Shown here in pieces: positions 1-5,210 of a stretch of DNA of 5,210 bases. Each line of letters begins with the position of its first letter. Positions within the stretch are counted from its first letter, which is position 1. Under the pieces are notes generated by a model. It saw only the letters and a list, made by a program, of their open reading frames with translations. It was not told the DNA's origin and did no database searches. Source of the DNA: JAHEDH01 sp965364515 (GTDB lineage Bacteria; Actinomycetota; Acidimicrobiia; Spongiisociales; ZC4RG35); NCBI GenBank assembly GCA_965364515.1, contig CBDTXZ010000213.1, forward strand, positions 1 through 5,210. The letters run 5' to 3'. The position numbers and the translations under genes are program-made.

Positions 1-599
1 AGGATCACGGCGGCGGAGCGCTGCTCCGGCGATAGTCGCGAGTGAGCCGCAGCGACCTGCTCGACCATCTCGGGCCAGCCGAGGGTCTCTCGTAGCTCCC
101 CGGTGGCGTCGAACGCTTCAAACGTGCCTTGCGGCAGCACGGGCAATGCGATGAGAACTCCGATCGCTGCACCGGAGGCGGCGGCTCCGGCCATTACCCT
201 CCGCCCGGCAATGCCGAGACCGGCAAACCACAGAGCTCCTGCGGCCAGCAGCGCCGAATTCATCGGCGCCAGGTAATAGGCCTTGCCTCCGGTCAGCAGG
301 AAAGTGATGAACAGCAGGACGTATACGATGGCGATCGGCCGCCACGTGGCCTGCCCGGGAATGAGGATGTCGCCCCAGGTGAAATCGATGTACTCGTGGA
401 TCGAGAGCGCGAACATGTGGACGAGCGTTGCGAGCACCGCTCCGACCGCGAGCGATTCGTGGAACCACGCCACGGGCTTGGCCTTCGCCCAGGAGCCCAA
501 CACCTTCGTGGTGAGCAGCAGCCCCCAGATCGTCGAGCCGGCGAGCATGGCGAACGCGACCATCCCCGACCCTCTGATCAACATCCATTCGACACTCAT
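1..599 (-). CDS. Chimeric membrane protein: ferric-reductase-like N-terminal half joined to GT39 glycosyltransferase-like C-terminal part (3' partial)
   Basis: The ATG at 599 overlaps the apbE-like stop as ATGA, and 199 codons are visible before the window edge. Residues 1-88 resemble the start of a ferric-reductase-like transmembrane domain: an RGSGMVAF opening helix, a second helix with H47 and H61 spaced 14 apart as in the haem-ligand pair of this fold, and the DILIPGQATWRP loop. The later helices holding the partner histidines are absent. From about residue 95 the protein instead resembles the C-terminal membrane region and tail of GT39 mannosyltransferase-like enzymes: GGKAYYLAP (104-112), LLAAG, IALPVLP (150-156), LGWPEMVEQVAA (173-184). 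Counting by hand, about 8 of 88 codons end in A or T before the join and about 27 of 111 after it, suggesting two origins. It is either a true fusion or an assembly chimera. Neither half is a complete enzyme here: the GT39 catalytic N-terminus is missing, and so is half of the predicted haem site. Confidence 0.75.
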   Translation of the reverse strand, partial: MSVEWMLIRGSGMVAFAMLAGSTIWGLLLTTKVLGSWAKAKPVAWFHESLAVGAVLATLVHMFALSIHEYIDFTWGDILIPGQATWRPIAIVYVLLFITFLLTGGKAYYLAPMNSALLAAGALWFAGLGIAGRRVMAGAAASGAAIGVLIALPVLPQGTFEAFDATGELRETLGWPEMVEQVAAAHSRLSPEQRSAAVI

Positions 600-1441
600 A
601 CCGCCAACTCCAATCCGTTCGTCGCGAACGCCGATCCGTCGTGCCACACCACGAGAGCGGCTTCGATCCAGTCCTGGCGCTCTGCCCACTGGAGCCCATC
701 GGCTCCGAGAATGAGTACCGCTTTCGCCCCGGCCTCGGCAGCGGTGGCCGTCTCTGCGACGACGGTTGCCGAGAGGACCGGCGTCTGGGCAGGAGCGAGC
801 GTCCTCGGGTCGATCACGTGATGTGCCTCACCGGACCCGACCGGCCAGCGGCGACGGGTGATCGAACTGGTGGCCAGCGCGCCCACTCCCAGAGCGATGT
901 CTGCAACCGTGTGCCCCCATGGATCGAGCACAGGAACTCGCGTCGCAGGGTCCGCCGACCTGATGTCGCCCCCGGCCGACACGACCCTCGCCCAGCCCGA
1001 CTCGACTGCGACATCGCACGCCCAGCCCTTTCCGACCCCACCGAGATCCATCAACGTGCCTGCGGAGCGCTCGAGGACTCCACCACAGACGCGCCACACC
1101 GAATCGCCATCGATGATGGGCGGCCTGTCCCTGCCCATCACCTCCGAGAAGGACGTGTCGTACCCCCATGCCGACACCACTCCGCCGAGACCGGCGTCGA
1201 CCAATCCACCCGTCAGCGTGCGAGCGTGGTCGGCTGCCTCGATGGCAGCGAGCAGCAGTGGTGACAGGCTCACGGTTGGTCCGGCGGCACGGTTGACGAT
1301 GCTGAGCTCACTGTCGGCGAGGAAGCGGCTACAGGTGCGCTCGAACCGGGAGAACCAATCGACCGAGACCTCGAAGAGCTCCTCACACTCCGACCACACC
1401 TCGACGATCGTTCCCATCCCAGGGAAGCTGCCGTATCTCAC
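596..1441 (-). CDS. apbE: ApbE family FAD:protein FMN transferase
   Basis: ApbE enzymes transfer FMN from FAD to a Thr/Ser of target proteins, usually outside the cytoplasm, with Mg2+. The 281-residue product shows the family's motifs in order: FERTCSRFLADSELSIVN (33-50), LVDAGLGGVVSAWGYD (80-95), DLGGVGKGWACD (132-143), SAGGDIR (155-161), LATSS (189-193), HHVIDPRT (207-214) and the metal-site helix TATAAEAGAKAVLILG (231-246). In that helix Glu236 sits where many ApbE proteins have Asp and Lys240 where many have Thr; similar sequences occur in actinobacterial homologues. The protein is shorter than lipoprotein-type ApbE and has no signal peptide, so it may act in the cytoplasm or be exported unusually. 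The GTG start overlaps the upstream stop as GTGA, and its own TGA overlaps the next ATG, so it is translationally coupled on both sides. Family assignment is firm; the flavin acceptor is not identified in this window. Confidence 0.93.
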   Translation of the reverse strand: MRYGSFPGMGTIVEVWSECEELFEVSVDWFSRFERTCSRFLADSELSIVNRAAGPTVSLSPLLLAAIEAADHARTLTGGLVDAGLGGVVSAWGYDTSFSEVMGRDRPPIIDGDSVWRVCGGVLERSAGTLMDLGGVGKGWACDVAVESGWARVVSAGGDIRSADPATRVPVLDPWGHTVADIALGVGALATSSITRRRWPVGSGEAHHVIDPRTLAPAQTPVLSATVVAETATAAEAGAKAVLILGADGLQWAERQDWIEAALVVWHDGSAFATNGLELAV

Positions 1442-1896
1442 GAGCCCGAGCTCGGCGGGGCGGGCGGCTGGGTGGTCGGCGTCGAGACCACTGCCGGCGG
1501 TGGCGGCGGCGGTGCTGGAGCTGCCGTCGGAGCCGATGTCGGCGCGGCCGTGGCCGTCGATGCCGAAGCGGTGGCGGTCTTGGAGGTCGAAGCAGCAGAC
1601 GGTGCGGCCGCCGGACCCGCCTGGACCTGCACGTACCTGGTCTTCACGATCACCTGTTGAGGCGGAGCGGTCACTGGCGTGTATCGAAGGATGACCAATC
1701 CGGCATCAGGAGGGTTCGGGAGCGCCGATGTCACGACGTCGAGAGCGGTCGTGTCCTCGGTGGGGGGTGGGGGTGGTGCGGGTTCGGCGGGTTCGGCAGC
1801 GGCGACCCGGACCAGCACGGTCGTCGTCCCCCACGCGACAGCCGCGCCGGTCCAGGCGCCGATTCTGGCGAAACGGGATGCAGGCATGCGACTCAT
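1438..1896 (-). CDS. Membrane-anchored Pro/Ala/Thr-rich protein of unknown function
   Basis: I do not recognise a family. The 152-residue product starts with a basic segment (MSRMPASRFARIG) and one hydrophobic stretch at about 14-33 that could be a signal anchor or an uncleaved signal peptide. A proline run follows (40-45). A short ordered-looking core spans about 50-93, including PDAGLVILRYTPV (63-75) and the strand-like QVIVKTRYVQVQ (81-92). The rest, 94-152, is low-complexity Ala/Pro/Ser/Thr ending SSGS, typical of a flexible cell-wall-spanning or exported tail. The ATG overlaps the upstream stop as ATGA and the stop overlaps the apbE-like GTG start, placing it firmly in the operon. It has no cysteines and no sortase motif. 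No convincing Shine-Dalgarno site precedes it, consistent with coupled translation. A structural or partner role for the redox proteins next door is inference only. Confidence 0.82.
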   Translation of the reverse strand: MSRMPASRFARIGAWTGAAVAWGTTTVLVRVAAAEPAEPAPPPPPTEDTTALDVVTSALPNPPDAGLVILRYTPVTAPPQQVIVKTRYVQVQAGPAAAPSAASTSKTATASASTATAAPTSAPTAAPAPPPPPPAVVSTPTTQPPAPPSSGS

Positions 1897-2231
1897 GGCT
1901 GGGATCCGCTGACATCGACGGTGAGCGTCACGCCGTAATACCCGAGCACCTTCACGATCGAGTCCGGCAACTCATCGGTGCTGCCCGCCTCCACGCCGTC
2001 CGCAGACCCATTGGCGTACAGCACGCGGCTGAGCCTCGGGTCGAGCCCTTCGACCGTGGGCGGGTCCACCTCGATCTGCGTGGTGACCGTCTCCGCGACG
2101 GCGACCGGGACGGCCTGAACCTCAGGTTGTGTCGGCCCCTCCGACTCGATCAGGAGCAACCCGAGCGGGACGAGGCCGAAGAGGGCGACGGTCAGCCCGG
2201 CGATCACGGAAGTGGATGCACTGGTCGCCAT
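1893..2231 (-). CDS. Small single-span membrane protein of unknown function
   Basis: The 112-residue product has one clear transmembrane helix at about 9-28 (VIAGLTVALFGLVPLGLLLI) and an acidic, Val/Thr/Pro-rich extracytoplasmic part. The end looks folded and could be conserved: LDPRLSRVLYANG (63-75) and LPDSIVKVLGYYGVTLTV (88-105). I know no family with this combination. There are no cysteines and no flavinylation motif. The start is ATG at 2231, which shares its A with the stop of the upstream gene (TGATG). The stop overlaps the next start as ATGA. It lies between two other unrecognised single-span proteins, so the three may form one envelope complex with the ApbE and ferric-reductase-like products; this is inference. 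Confidence 0.8.
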   Translation of the reverse strand: MATSASTSVIAGLTVALFGLVPLGLLLIESEGPTQPEVQAVPVAVAETVTTQIEVDPPTVEGLDPRLSRVLYANGSADGVEAGSTDELPDSIVKVLGYYGVTLTVDVSGSQP

Positions 2232-3046
2232 CAGTCGTCGTCGCGCTCGCCGACGGCTTCACGCGCCTTCCCGATCGCCTCGTAGGCCTGTGTGGTGGCA
2301 CCTTCGTACTCGCCGTTGGCGGCGAGGCGCTCCGCCTCGTCGAGCTTCGCTCGGGCCTCTGCGATCTGTTCGAGTGAACCGCCCTCGGCGACGGCATGGT
2401 CGATCTCGGCAACAGCCTGGGCATGGACCGCGGTGTATCGCTCGAGGGACCCCATTGCCGGAGCAGACGGTGGCGGTCCCTCGGACGAGTGATCGTCGCC
2501 GCCGGCGGGAGACGAAGTCATCGTGGCATCGGACGGAGCCTCCGAGGAATGGTCTTCCGAAGCGCTCTCGTCGGCTGATGCGGTGAGGTCCTCGGCCGGC
2601 ACCGCAGGTGGCGGGGGTGGTGCCGGAACGGCCACGGTGACCGTTCTCGTCTGTGTGATCGGTGGCGGTGCGGCCTTGCCTGGCAGTGGTGTGCCCTGGC
2701 CCTCGCAGATCCCGCGCAGGGCGTCGAGCGCAGCCTGTTGGACGGGAGTGATGGCACCGCTGGTCTCGGCATCGACGAGCCAGAGGCCGCCCTCTCCGCA
2801 GGCGTACTCGAGGTCTTCGGTGGTGGCACCGACATTGGCGTAGACGATCTCCGCAACCGCCGGAGGGGGCTCGGTCGCCACCGTGGTGGTCGTCTCCTCG
2901 GCCTCCGCAACCGGGGCCTCGTGGTCGGTGAGCATCACCGCCGCTACCGCGCTGATCGGGATCAGCATCATCCCGACGATGATCGACAACGTGAGCTTCG
3001 AACCGCTCGGCTTTCCGGTACGCCTCGGAGGTGTCTTGGCGGGCAT
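2231..3046 (-). CDS. Membrane-anchored protein with C-terminal helical domain, unknown function
   Basis: The 271-residue product begins with a basic tail (MPAKTPPRRTGKPSGSK), then one membrane helix at about 19-40. Outside lies a Thr/Pro linker, then a small domain with two cysteines, C83 and C114, that could form a disulfide (IVYANVGATTEDLEYACGEG at 67-86; LDALRGICEGQ at 107-117). A TRTVTVAVPAPPPPP strand-plus-proline stretch (133-147) and an acidic Ser-rich linker with two DHSSE copies (165-169, 185-189) follow. The last ~70 residues (201-271) are charged and helical, like a coiled coil or a single TPR-like hairpin. The start at 3046 is chosen because GGAGGTG lies 7 bases upstream, although the frame stays open to 3340. 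The gap after the ferredoxin stop is only 2 bases. I cannot assign a family. Loose matches to flavinylation-like motifs (VGAT 72-75, SGAIT 96-100) are noted but not convincing. Confidence 0.85.
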   Translation of the reverse strand: MPAKTPPRRTGKPSGSKLTLSIIVGMMLIPISAVAAVMLTDHEAPVAEAEETTTTVATEPPPAVAEIVYANVGATTEDLEYACGEGGLWLVDAETSGAITPVQQAALDALRGICEGQGTPLPGKAAPPPITQTRTVTVAVPAPPPPPAVPAEDLTASADESASEDHSSEAPSDATMTSSPAGGDDHSSEGPPPSAPAMGSLERYTAVHAQAVAEIDHAVAEGGSLEQIAEARAKLDEAERLAANGEYEGATTQAYEAIGKAREAVGERDDD

Positions 3047-3048
3047 AC

Positions 3049-3312
3049 TCACACCTCCACGTAGATGCATTCGCCGGGGCACTCCTCGGCGGCGTCGAAT
3101 GCGAGGTCGATGAGCTGTTCGGGGAGGCGAGCCCGCCCGGCATTGCCCTCGGGGGCGGTCACCCCGTCGAACACCTTCGTCTGGCCGAAGAACCTGGCAT
3201 CTTCCTTCACCGCCCAGGTTCCATCGCTCCGGGCTGCGAAGATCTCGGGCGCCACCTGCTCGCAGGTGCCCGCTCCCATGCATTCGTCGGTGTCTATCCA
3301 GATGATGGCCAC
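3049..3312 (-). CDS. Small ferredoxin, [3Fe-4S]-type motif
   Basis: An 87-residue soluble electron carrier. The motif is C11-x2-A14-x2-C17 near the N-terminus and C78-P79 near the C-terminus. This is the Cys-xx-X-xx-Cys...Cys-Pro pattern of actinobacterial single-cluster ferredoxins, in which the non-Cys middle residue usually means a [3Fe-4S] cluster. A fourth cysteine, C82, lies four residues after C78. The IDTDECMGAGTC opening and the AEECPGECIYVE ending are typical of the family; the middle has an extra Phe/Gly-rich loop (41-57). The GTG start at 3312 is set by AGGAG at 3318-3322, five bases upstream. It is the first gene of the leftward operon. Such ferredoxins often serve cytochromes P450 or oxidoreductases, but no P450 is visible here; supplying electrons to the neighbouring membrane redox proteins is inferred. 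Confidence 0.92.
   Translation of the reverse strand: MAIIWIDTDECMGAGTCEQVAPEIFAARSDGTWAVKEDARFFGQTKVFDGVTAPEGNAGRARLPEQLIDLAFDAAEECPGECIYVEV
3052..3058 (-). promoter_or_regulatory. Strong ribosome binding site that fixes the start of the 271-residue protein
   Basis: GGAGGTG on the minus strand lies inside the last codons of the ferredoxin gene, 7 bases before the ATG at 3046. It is the best Shine-Dalgarno match I noticed in the leftward operon and argues against longer upstream starts in the same frame. Confidence 0.75.
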
Positions 3313-3317
3313 TGTCG

Positions 3318-3322
3318 CTCCT
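3318..3322 (-). promoter_or_regulatory. Ribosome binding site of the ferredoxin gene
   Basis: AGGAG on the minus strand, five bases before the GTG at 3312. It supports this non-ATG start for the first gene of the operon. Confidence 0.7.
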
Positions 3323-3383
3323 CATTCGGTTGGCCGACACGATGACCTGTCGACCCCTAAGACTGCGCTAAGCGACAGAAAAG

Positions 3384-3396
3384 CCACTCTCAGTGG
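3384..3396. repeat. Inverted repeat CCACT-ctc-AGTGG
   Basis: A perfect five-base inverted repeat with a three-base centre in the divergent intergenic region. It could be a regulator site or a short hairpin, but arms this short can arise by chance in GC-rich DNA. A similar CCAC/GTGG palindrome lies 14 bases to the right. Confidence 0.35.
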
Positions 3397-3410
3397 TCTG
3401 CGGAGACTCG

Positions 3411-3421
3411 GCCACCGTGGC
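3411..3421. repeat. Palindrome GCCAC-c-GTGGC
   Basis: A perfect five-base inverted repeat with a one-base centre. Its arms share the CCAC/GTGG core with the repeat at 3384-3396. The pair may form two half-related operator sites between the divergent genes; no function is shown. Confidence 0.3.
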
Positions 3422-3545
3422 GTTGAGCGGTCGGGTGGCCGCAGCTCAGGGTCGCGATGATCGAAGATCGCAAGAGAGGCAGTTGGTCTCTTGGCGCATC
3501 GGGGGGCGATGGCGCACGATGGTGACGGCGGTCGAGAGGTGGGTC

Positions 3546-5210
3546 GTGGACCCGATCGATGTGCACCGCAGCTGGGAAGTCCAAGGCTCTCGTGCCGTGA
3601 AGGTCGAAGGCTCAGAACCCTCCATCAAGACCAGGCGCCCTCTTCGCAGGGGCCCGTTGGTGGCCGGCGCCGTCGTGCTGATCGTTGGAGGTCTCACATT
3701 GTCACGGGATTACGGCGCTCCACCTGCTTCGAACCCAGCGGAGCTCTCCGACATGGCTGAGCCCCAGGCGCCGACCGTGTCGACTTCCGCGCCGACGAGG
3801 ACCGTGACGACTGCGCAGGGATCGCGACAGGATTTCCAAACCTCGTTCCGCAAGATGACACAGATCACCGACGTCGCAGTCGCAGCCGACGGGTCCGTGA
3901 TCGCGGCCGGTCCTTTCGGCGTTGCCAGACTGGACAGGGCGGGCAACTGGATGTCGATCCCACTGTCGGGCCTCCCCTCGGGAACCTGGTCAGACCCGGC
4001 GCCGACTCAAAGGATCGCACACGTCGCCGTCGCACCAGATGACACCGAATGGCTGGCGGGATCGACAACATCTGAGGTCGACGACGCTGATGGGTGGTGG
4101 GGGGTGAAGCAACAGAGGTGGATCGCCTTCCACTGCCCACTCTGTGGGGAATGGCATGCGTTCACCTCCGAGGAGGAGCCCGAGATTGAAGAGGAGATCG
4201 GCGATCTGGTCGTGTCGACAGATGGGCTCGTGTATGCATCTGTCGGAGAGAACCTTCTGATGGCGTACGACGGCGATCGATGGAAGGCCCACGAAGTGCC
4301 CATGCCGGGCTCGTACTCGGTGTCACCGTGGTCGAGTTCGATGGCGGTTGGGAACGACGGCGTCGTGTGGGCTGCCATCGACTTCATCGGTGGAGTGTTC
4401 GCCTTCGACGGAGACGGATTCACTCGATACACGACCGAGGACGGGCTTCCGAGCGGCGCCGTGCGCCAGGTAGCCGTCGGTGCAGATGGGACGATCTGGG
4501 CCGCGACAGACCGGTCGGGGATCGTCAGCTTCGACGGCACGAACTGGACCACCTACACCACTGACGATGGGCTCCTGTCGAACAGCAATGCCACGGTCAC
4601 GACCGGAGAGGATGGAACGGTGTGGGCGATCCACTTCGCATATCCGCCGTACGGGTACTCCCGGTTTGATGGGGGCGAGTGGACGTCCTACCGCTTCGAC
4701 TCGCCGGTTGGTGGCTCCCGTGCAGCCGTCGACGCCGACGGGACCGTGTGGACAGTCGAGTCCGATGATCAGCCACCCATGTGGTCGAGCTCGACTCTCG
4801 AGAACGATCTGGTCAGCTTCGACGGCACCGCTCGCACGATTCTTCCGTCACCGCCCCTCCCACCGGACGGATCCCTGACGTTCACGCCCGTGCAATGGGC
4901 GATCATGCTCGATGAGGTCCCCCGTGGTGCGGGCGTATACACCGCGTTCATGATCGTCGACGCCCGTCCGCTGACCGCCGGCGACCTCGAAGACCTGTCC
5001 GGCAGACTGATCTGGAACGAAACGGCCGTAGACCTCTGCGGCATCGGCCTCAGATTCGACGGAGCGGACTTCGTCCACGTCGGCGACATCTTCCAGACCA
5101 CCGAAGGGTGTAGGCCACATCCAACTGCGATGCAAGACGCCTTCGATGAGTTCGGCGTGCCGGAACTGGGGTGCGTGACGGTCAGGTCCGGGTTCGGGGA
5201 CCACGAGTTC
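3546..5210 (+). CDS. Membrane-anchored seven-bladed beta-propeller (two-component-regulator-propeller-like) protein, 3' partial
   Basis: Some 555 codons are visible with no stop before the window end. A basic cytoplasmic tail precedes one membrane helix (about 37-53, PLVAGAVVLIVGGLTL). A Thr/Pro/Ala linker follows, then seven blades starting near residues 107, 157, 218, 266, 306, 349 and 392. Blades follow the pattern VAVGADGTIWAAT ... VSFDGTNWTTYTTDDGL, the signature of ligand-binding propellers such as those of hybrid two-component sensors. Between blades 2 and 3 sits HCPLCGEWH (196-204), a CxxC element with flanking His, then a Glu-rich loop (208-217). From about 444 a different domain with several cysteines begins (LSGRLIWNE, DLCGIGLRFDG, TTEGC), loosely META-like. 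I chose GTG at 3546 because GAGG lies six bases upstream; ATG at 3519 is the main alternative, with a weaker site. The role is unknown; extracytoplasmic sensing or binding is inferred. Confidence 0.85.
   Translation, partial: MDPIDVHRSWEVQGSRAVKVEGSEPSIKTRRPLRRGPLVAGAVVLIVGGLTLSRDYGAPPASNPAELSDMAEPQAPTVSTSAPTRTVTTAQGSRQDFQTSFRKMTQITDVAVAADGSVIAAGPFGVARLDRAGNWMSIPLSGLPSGTWSDPAPTQRIAHVAVAPDDTEWLAGSTTSEVDDADGWWGVKQQRWIAFHCPLCGEWHAFTSEEEPEIEEEIGDLVVSTDGLVYASVGENLLMAYDGDRWKAHEVPMPGSYSVSPWSSSMAVGNDGVVWAAIDFIGGVFAFDGDGFTRYTTEDGLPSGAVRQVAVGADGTIWAATDRSGIVSFDGTNWTTYTTDDGLLSNSNATVTTGEDGTVWAIHFAYPPYGYSRFDGGEWTSYRFDSPVGGSRAAVDADGTVWTVESDDQPPMWSSSTLENDLVSFDGTARTILPSPPLPPDGSLTFTPVQWAIMLDEVPRGAGVYTAFMIVDARPLTAGDLEDLSGRLIWNETAVDLCGIGLRFDGADFVHVGDIFQTTEGCRPHPTAMQDAFDEFGVPELGCVTVRSGFGDHEF

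Larger units (their letters stand above)
3313..3545. promoter_or_regulatory. Divergent intergenic region, probable promoters both ways
   Basis: About 230 bases separate the leftward ferredoxin operon from the rightward propeller gene, so promoters for both should lie here. I could not pick convincing -10/-35 boxes. The less GC-rich patch around 3358-3383, with CTTAGCGC and CTTAGG on the minus strand, is the most likely place for the leftward promoter. Two small inverted repeats lie in the middle and could be operator sites. If the plus-strand gene starts at 3519 rather than 3546 the region is slightly shorter. Confidence 0.5.

Noticed and set aside
118..821. Open frames on both strands overlapping the leftmost gene
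   Set aside because: Arg/Ser-rich translations without motifs. The frame starting at 599 shows clear ferric-reductase-like and GT39-like sequence.
1472..1660. GGC/GGT-rich stretch as a possible DNA repeat
   Set aside because: It is the reverse of the Pro/Ala-rich coding tail of the 152-residue protein; low complexity comes from the amino-acid composition and no regular repeat unit is seen.
858..1694. Long plus-strand open frame opposite the apbE-like gene
   Set aside because: The minus frame carries every ApbE motif. The plus-strand translation is Ser/Pro/Arg-rich with no recognisable domain, as expected from the antisense of GC-rich coding DNA.
2259..3143. Minus-strand open frame of 294 codons overlapping the 271-residue protein
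   Set aside because: Its translation is Arg/Gly/His-rich with no membrane helix or domain. The other frame has a good start site, a membrane helix and close junctions with both neighbours.
3047..3340. Upstream extension of the 271-residue protein to a start near 3340
   Set aside because: It would overlap the whole ferredoxin gene in another frame. The start at 3046 has a strong GGAGGTG site and is followed by a normal basic tail and membrane helix.
3454..3471. GCGAT...ATCGC inverted repeat as a terminator or operator
   Set aside because: The arms are five bases with an eight-base loop and no T-run follows; GATC/CGAT combinations are common in this GC-rich DNA.

Overview
The window is GC-rich and densely coded, with strong G/C bias at third codon positions, GTG starts and genes that overlap by one to four bases. 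This fits a high-GC actinomycetote. An Acidimicrobiia-like source is my inference from protein style, not something the sequence proves. Six open reading frames lie on the minus strand (1-3312) and one begins on the plus strand (from about 3546 and running off the right end). A divergent intergenic region of about 230 bases separates them.

The minus-strand genes read leftward from 3312 as one compact operon: a small [3Fe-4S]-type ferredoxin; three single-span membrane-anchored proteins of unknown family (271, 112 and 152 residues, rich in Pro/Ala/Thr outside the membrane); an ApbE-type FAD:protein FMN transferase; and a polytopic membrane protein that begins as a ferric-reductase-like (cytochrome b type) domain. 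Five consecutive junctions are an ATGA, GTGA or TGATG overlap or a 2-base gap, so co-transcription and translational coupling are very likely. Ferredoxin, flavin attachment and a haem-binding membrane domain together suggest an extracytoplasmic electron-transfer module. The three unknown anchored proteins would be its undescribed parts.

The main surprise is the leftmost gene. Its first ~88 residues look like the N-terminal half of a ferric-reductase-like membrane domain, with histidines at 47 and 61. From about residue 95 it reads as the C-terminal part of a GT39 (dolichyl-phosphate-mannose-mannosyltransferase-like) glycosyltransferase. Third-position base use changes at the same place. It is either a real in-frame fusion made by recombination or a chimeric assembly join near 318-335.

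The plus-strand gene encodes a membrane-anchored protein. It has a short cytoplasmic tail, one transmembrane helix, a Thr/Pro/Ala linker, seven recognisable beta-propeller blades of the two-component-regulator-propeller style (one carrying an inserted HCPLCGEWH element), and a Cys-containing C-terminal domain cut by the window edge. No RNA genes, CRISPR arrays or insertion sequences were seen.
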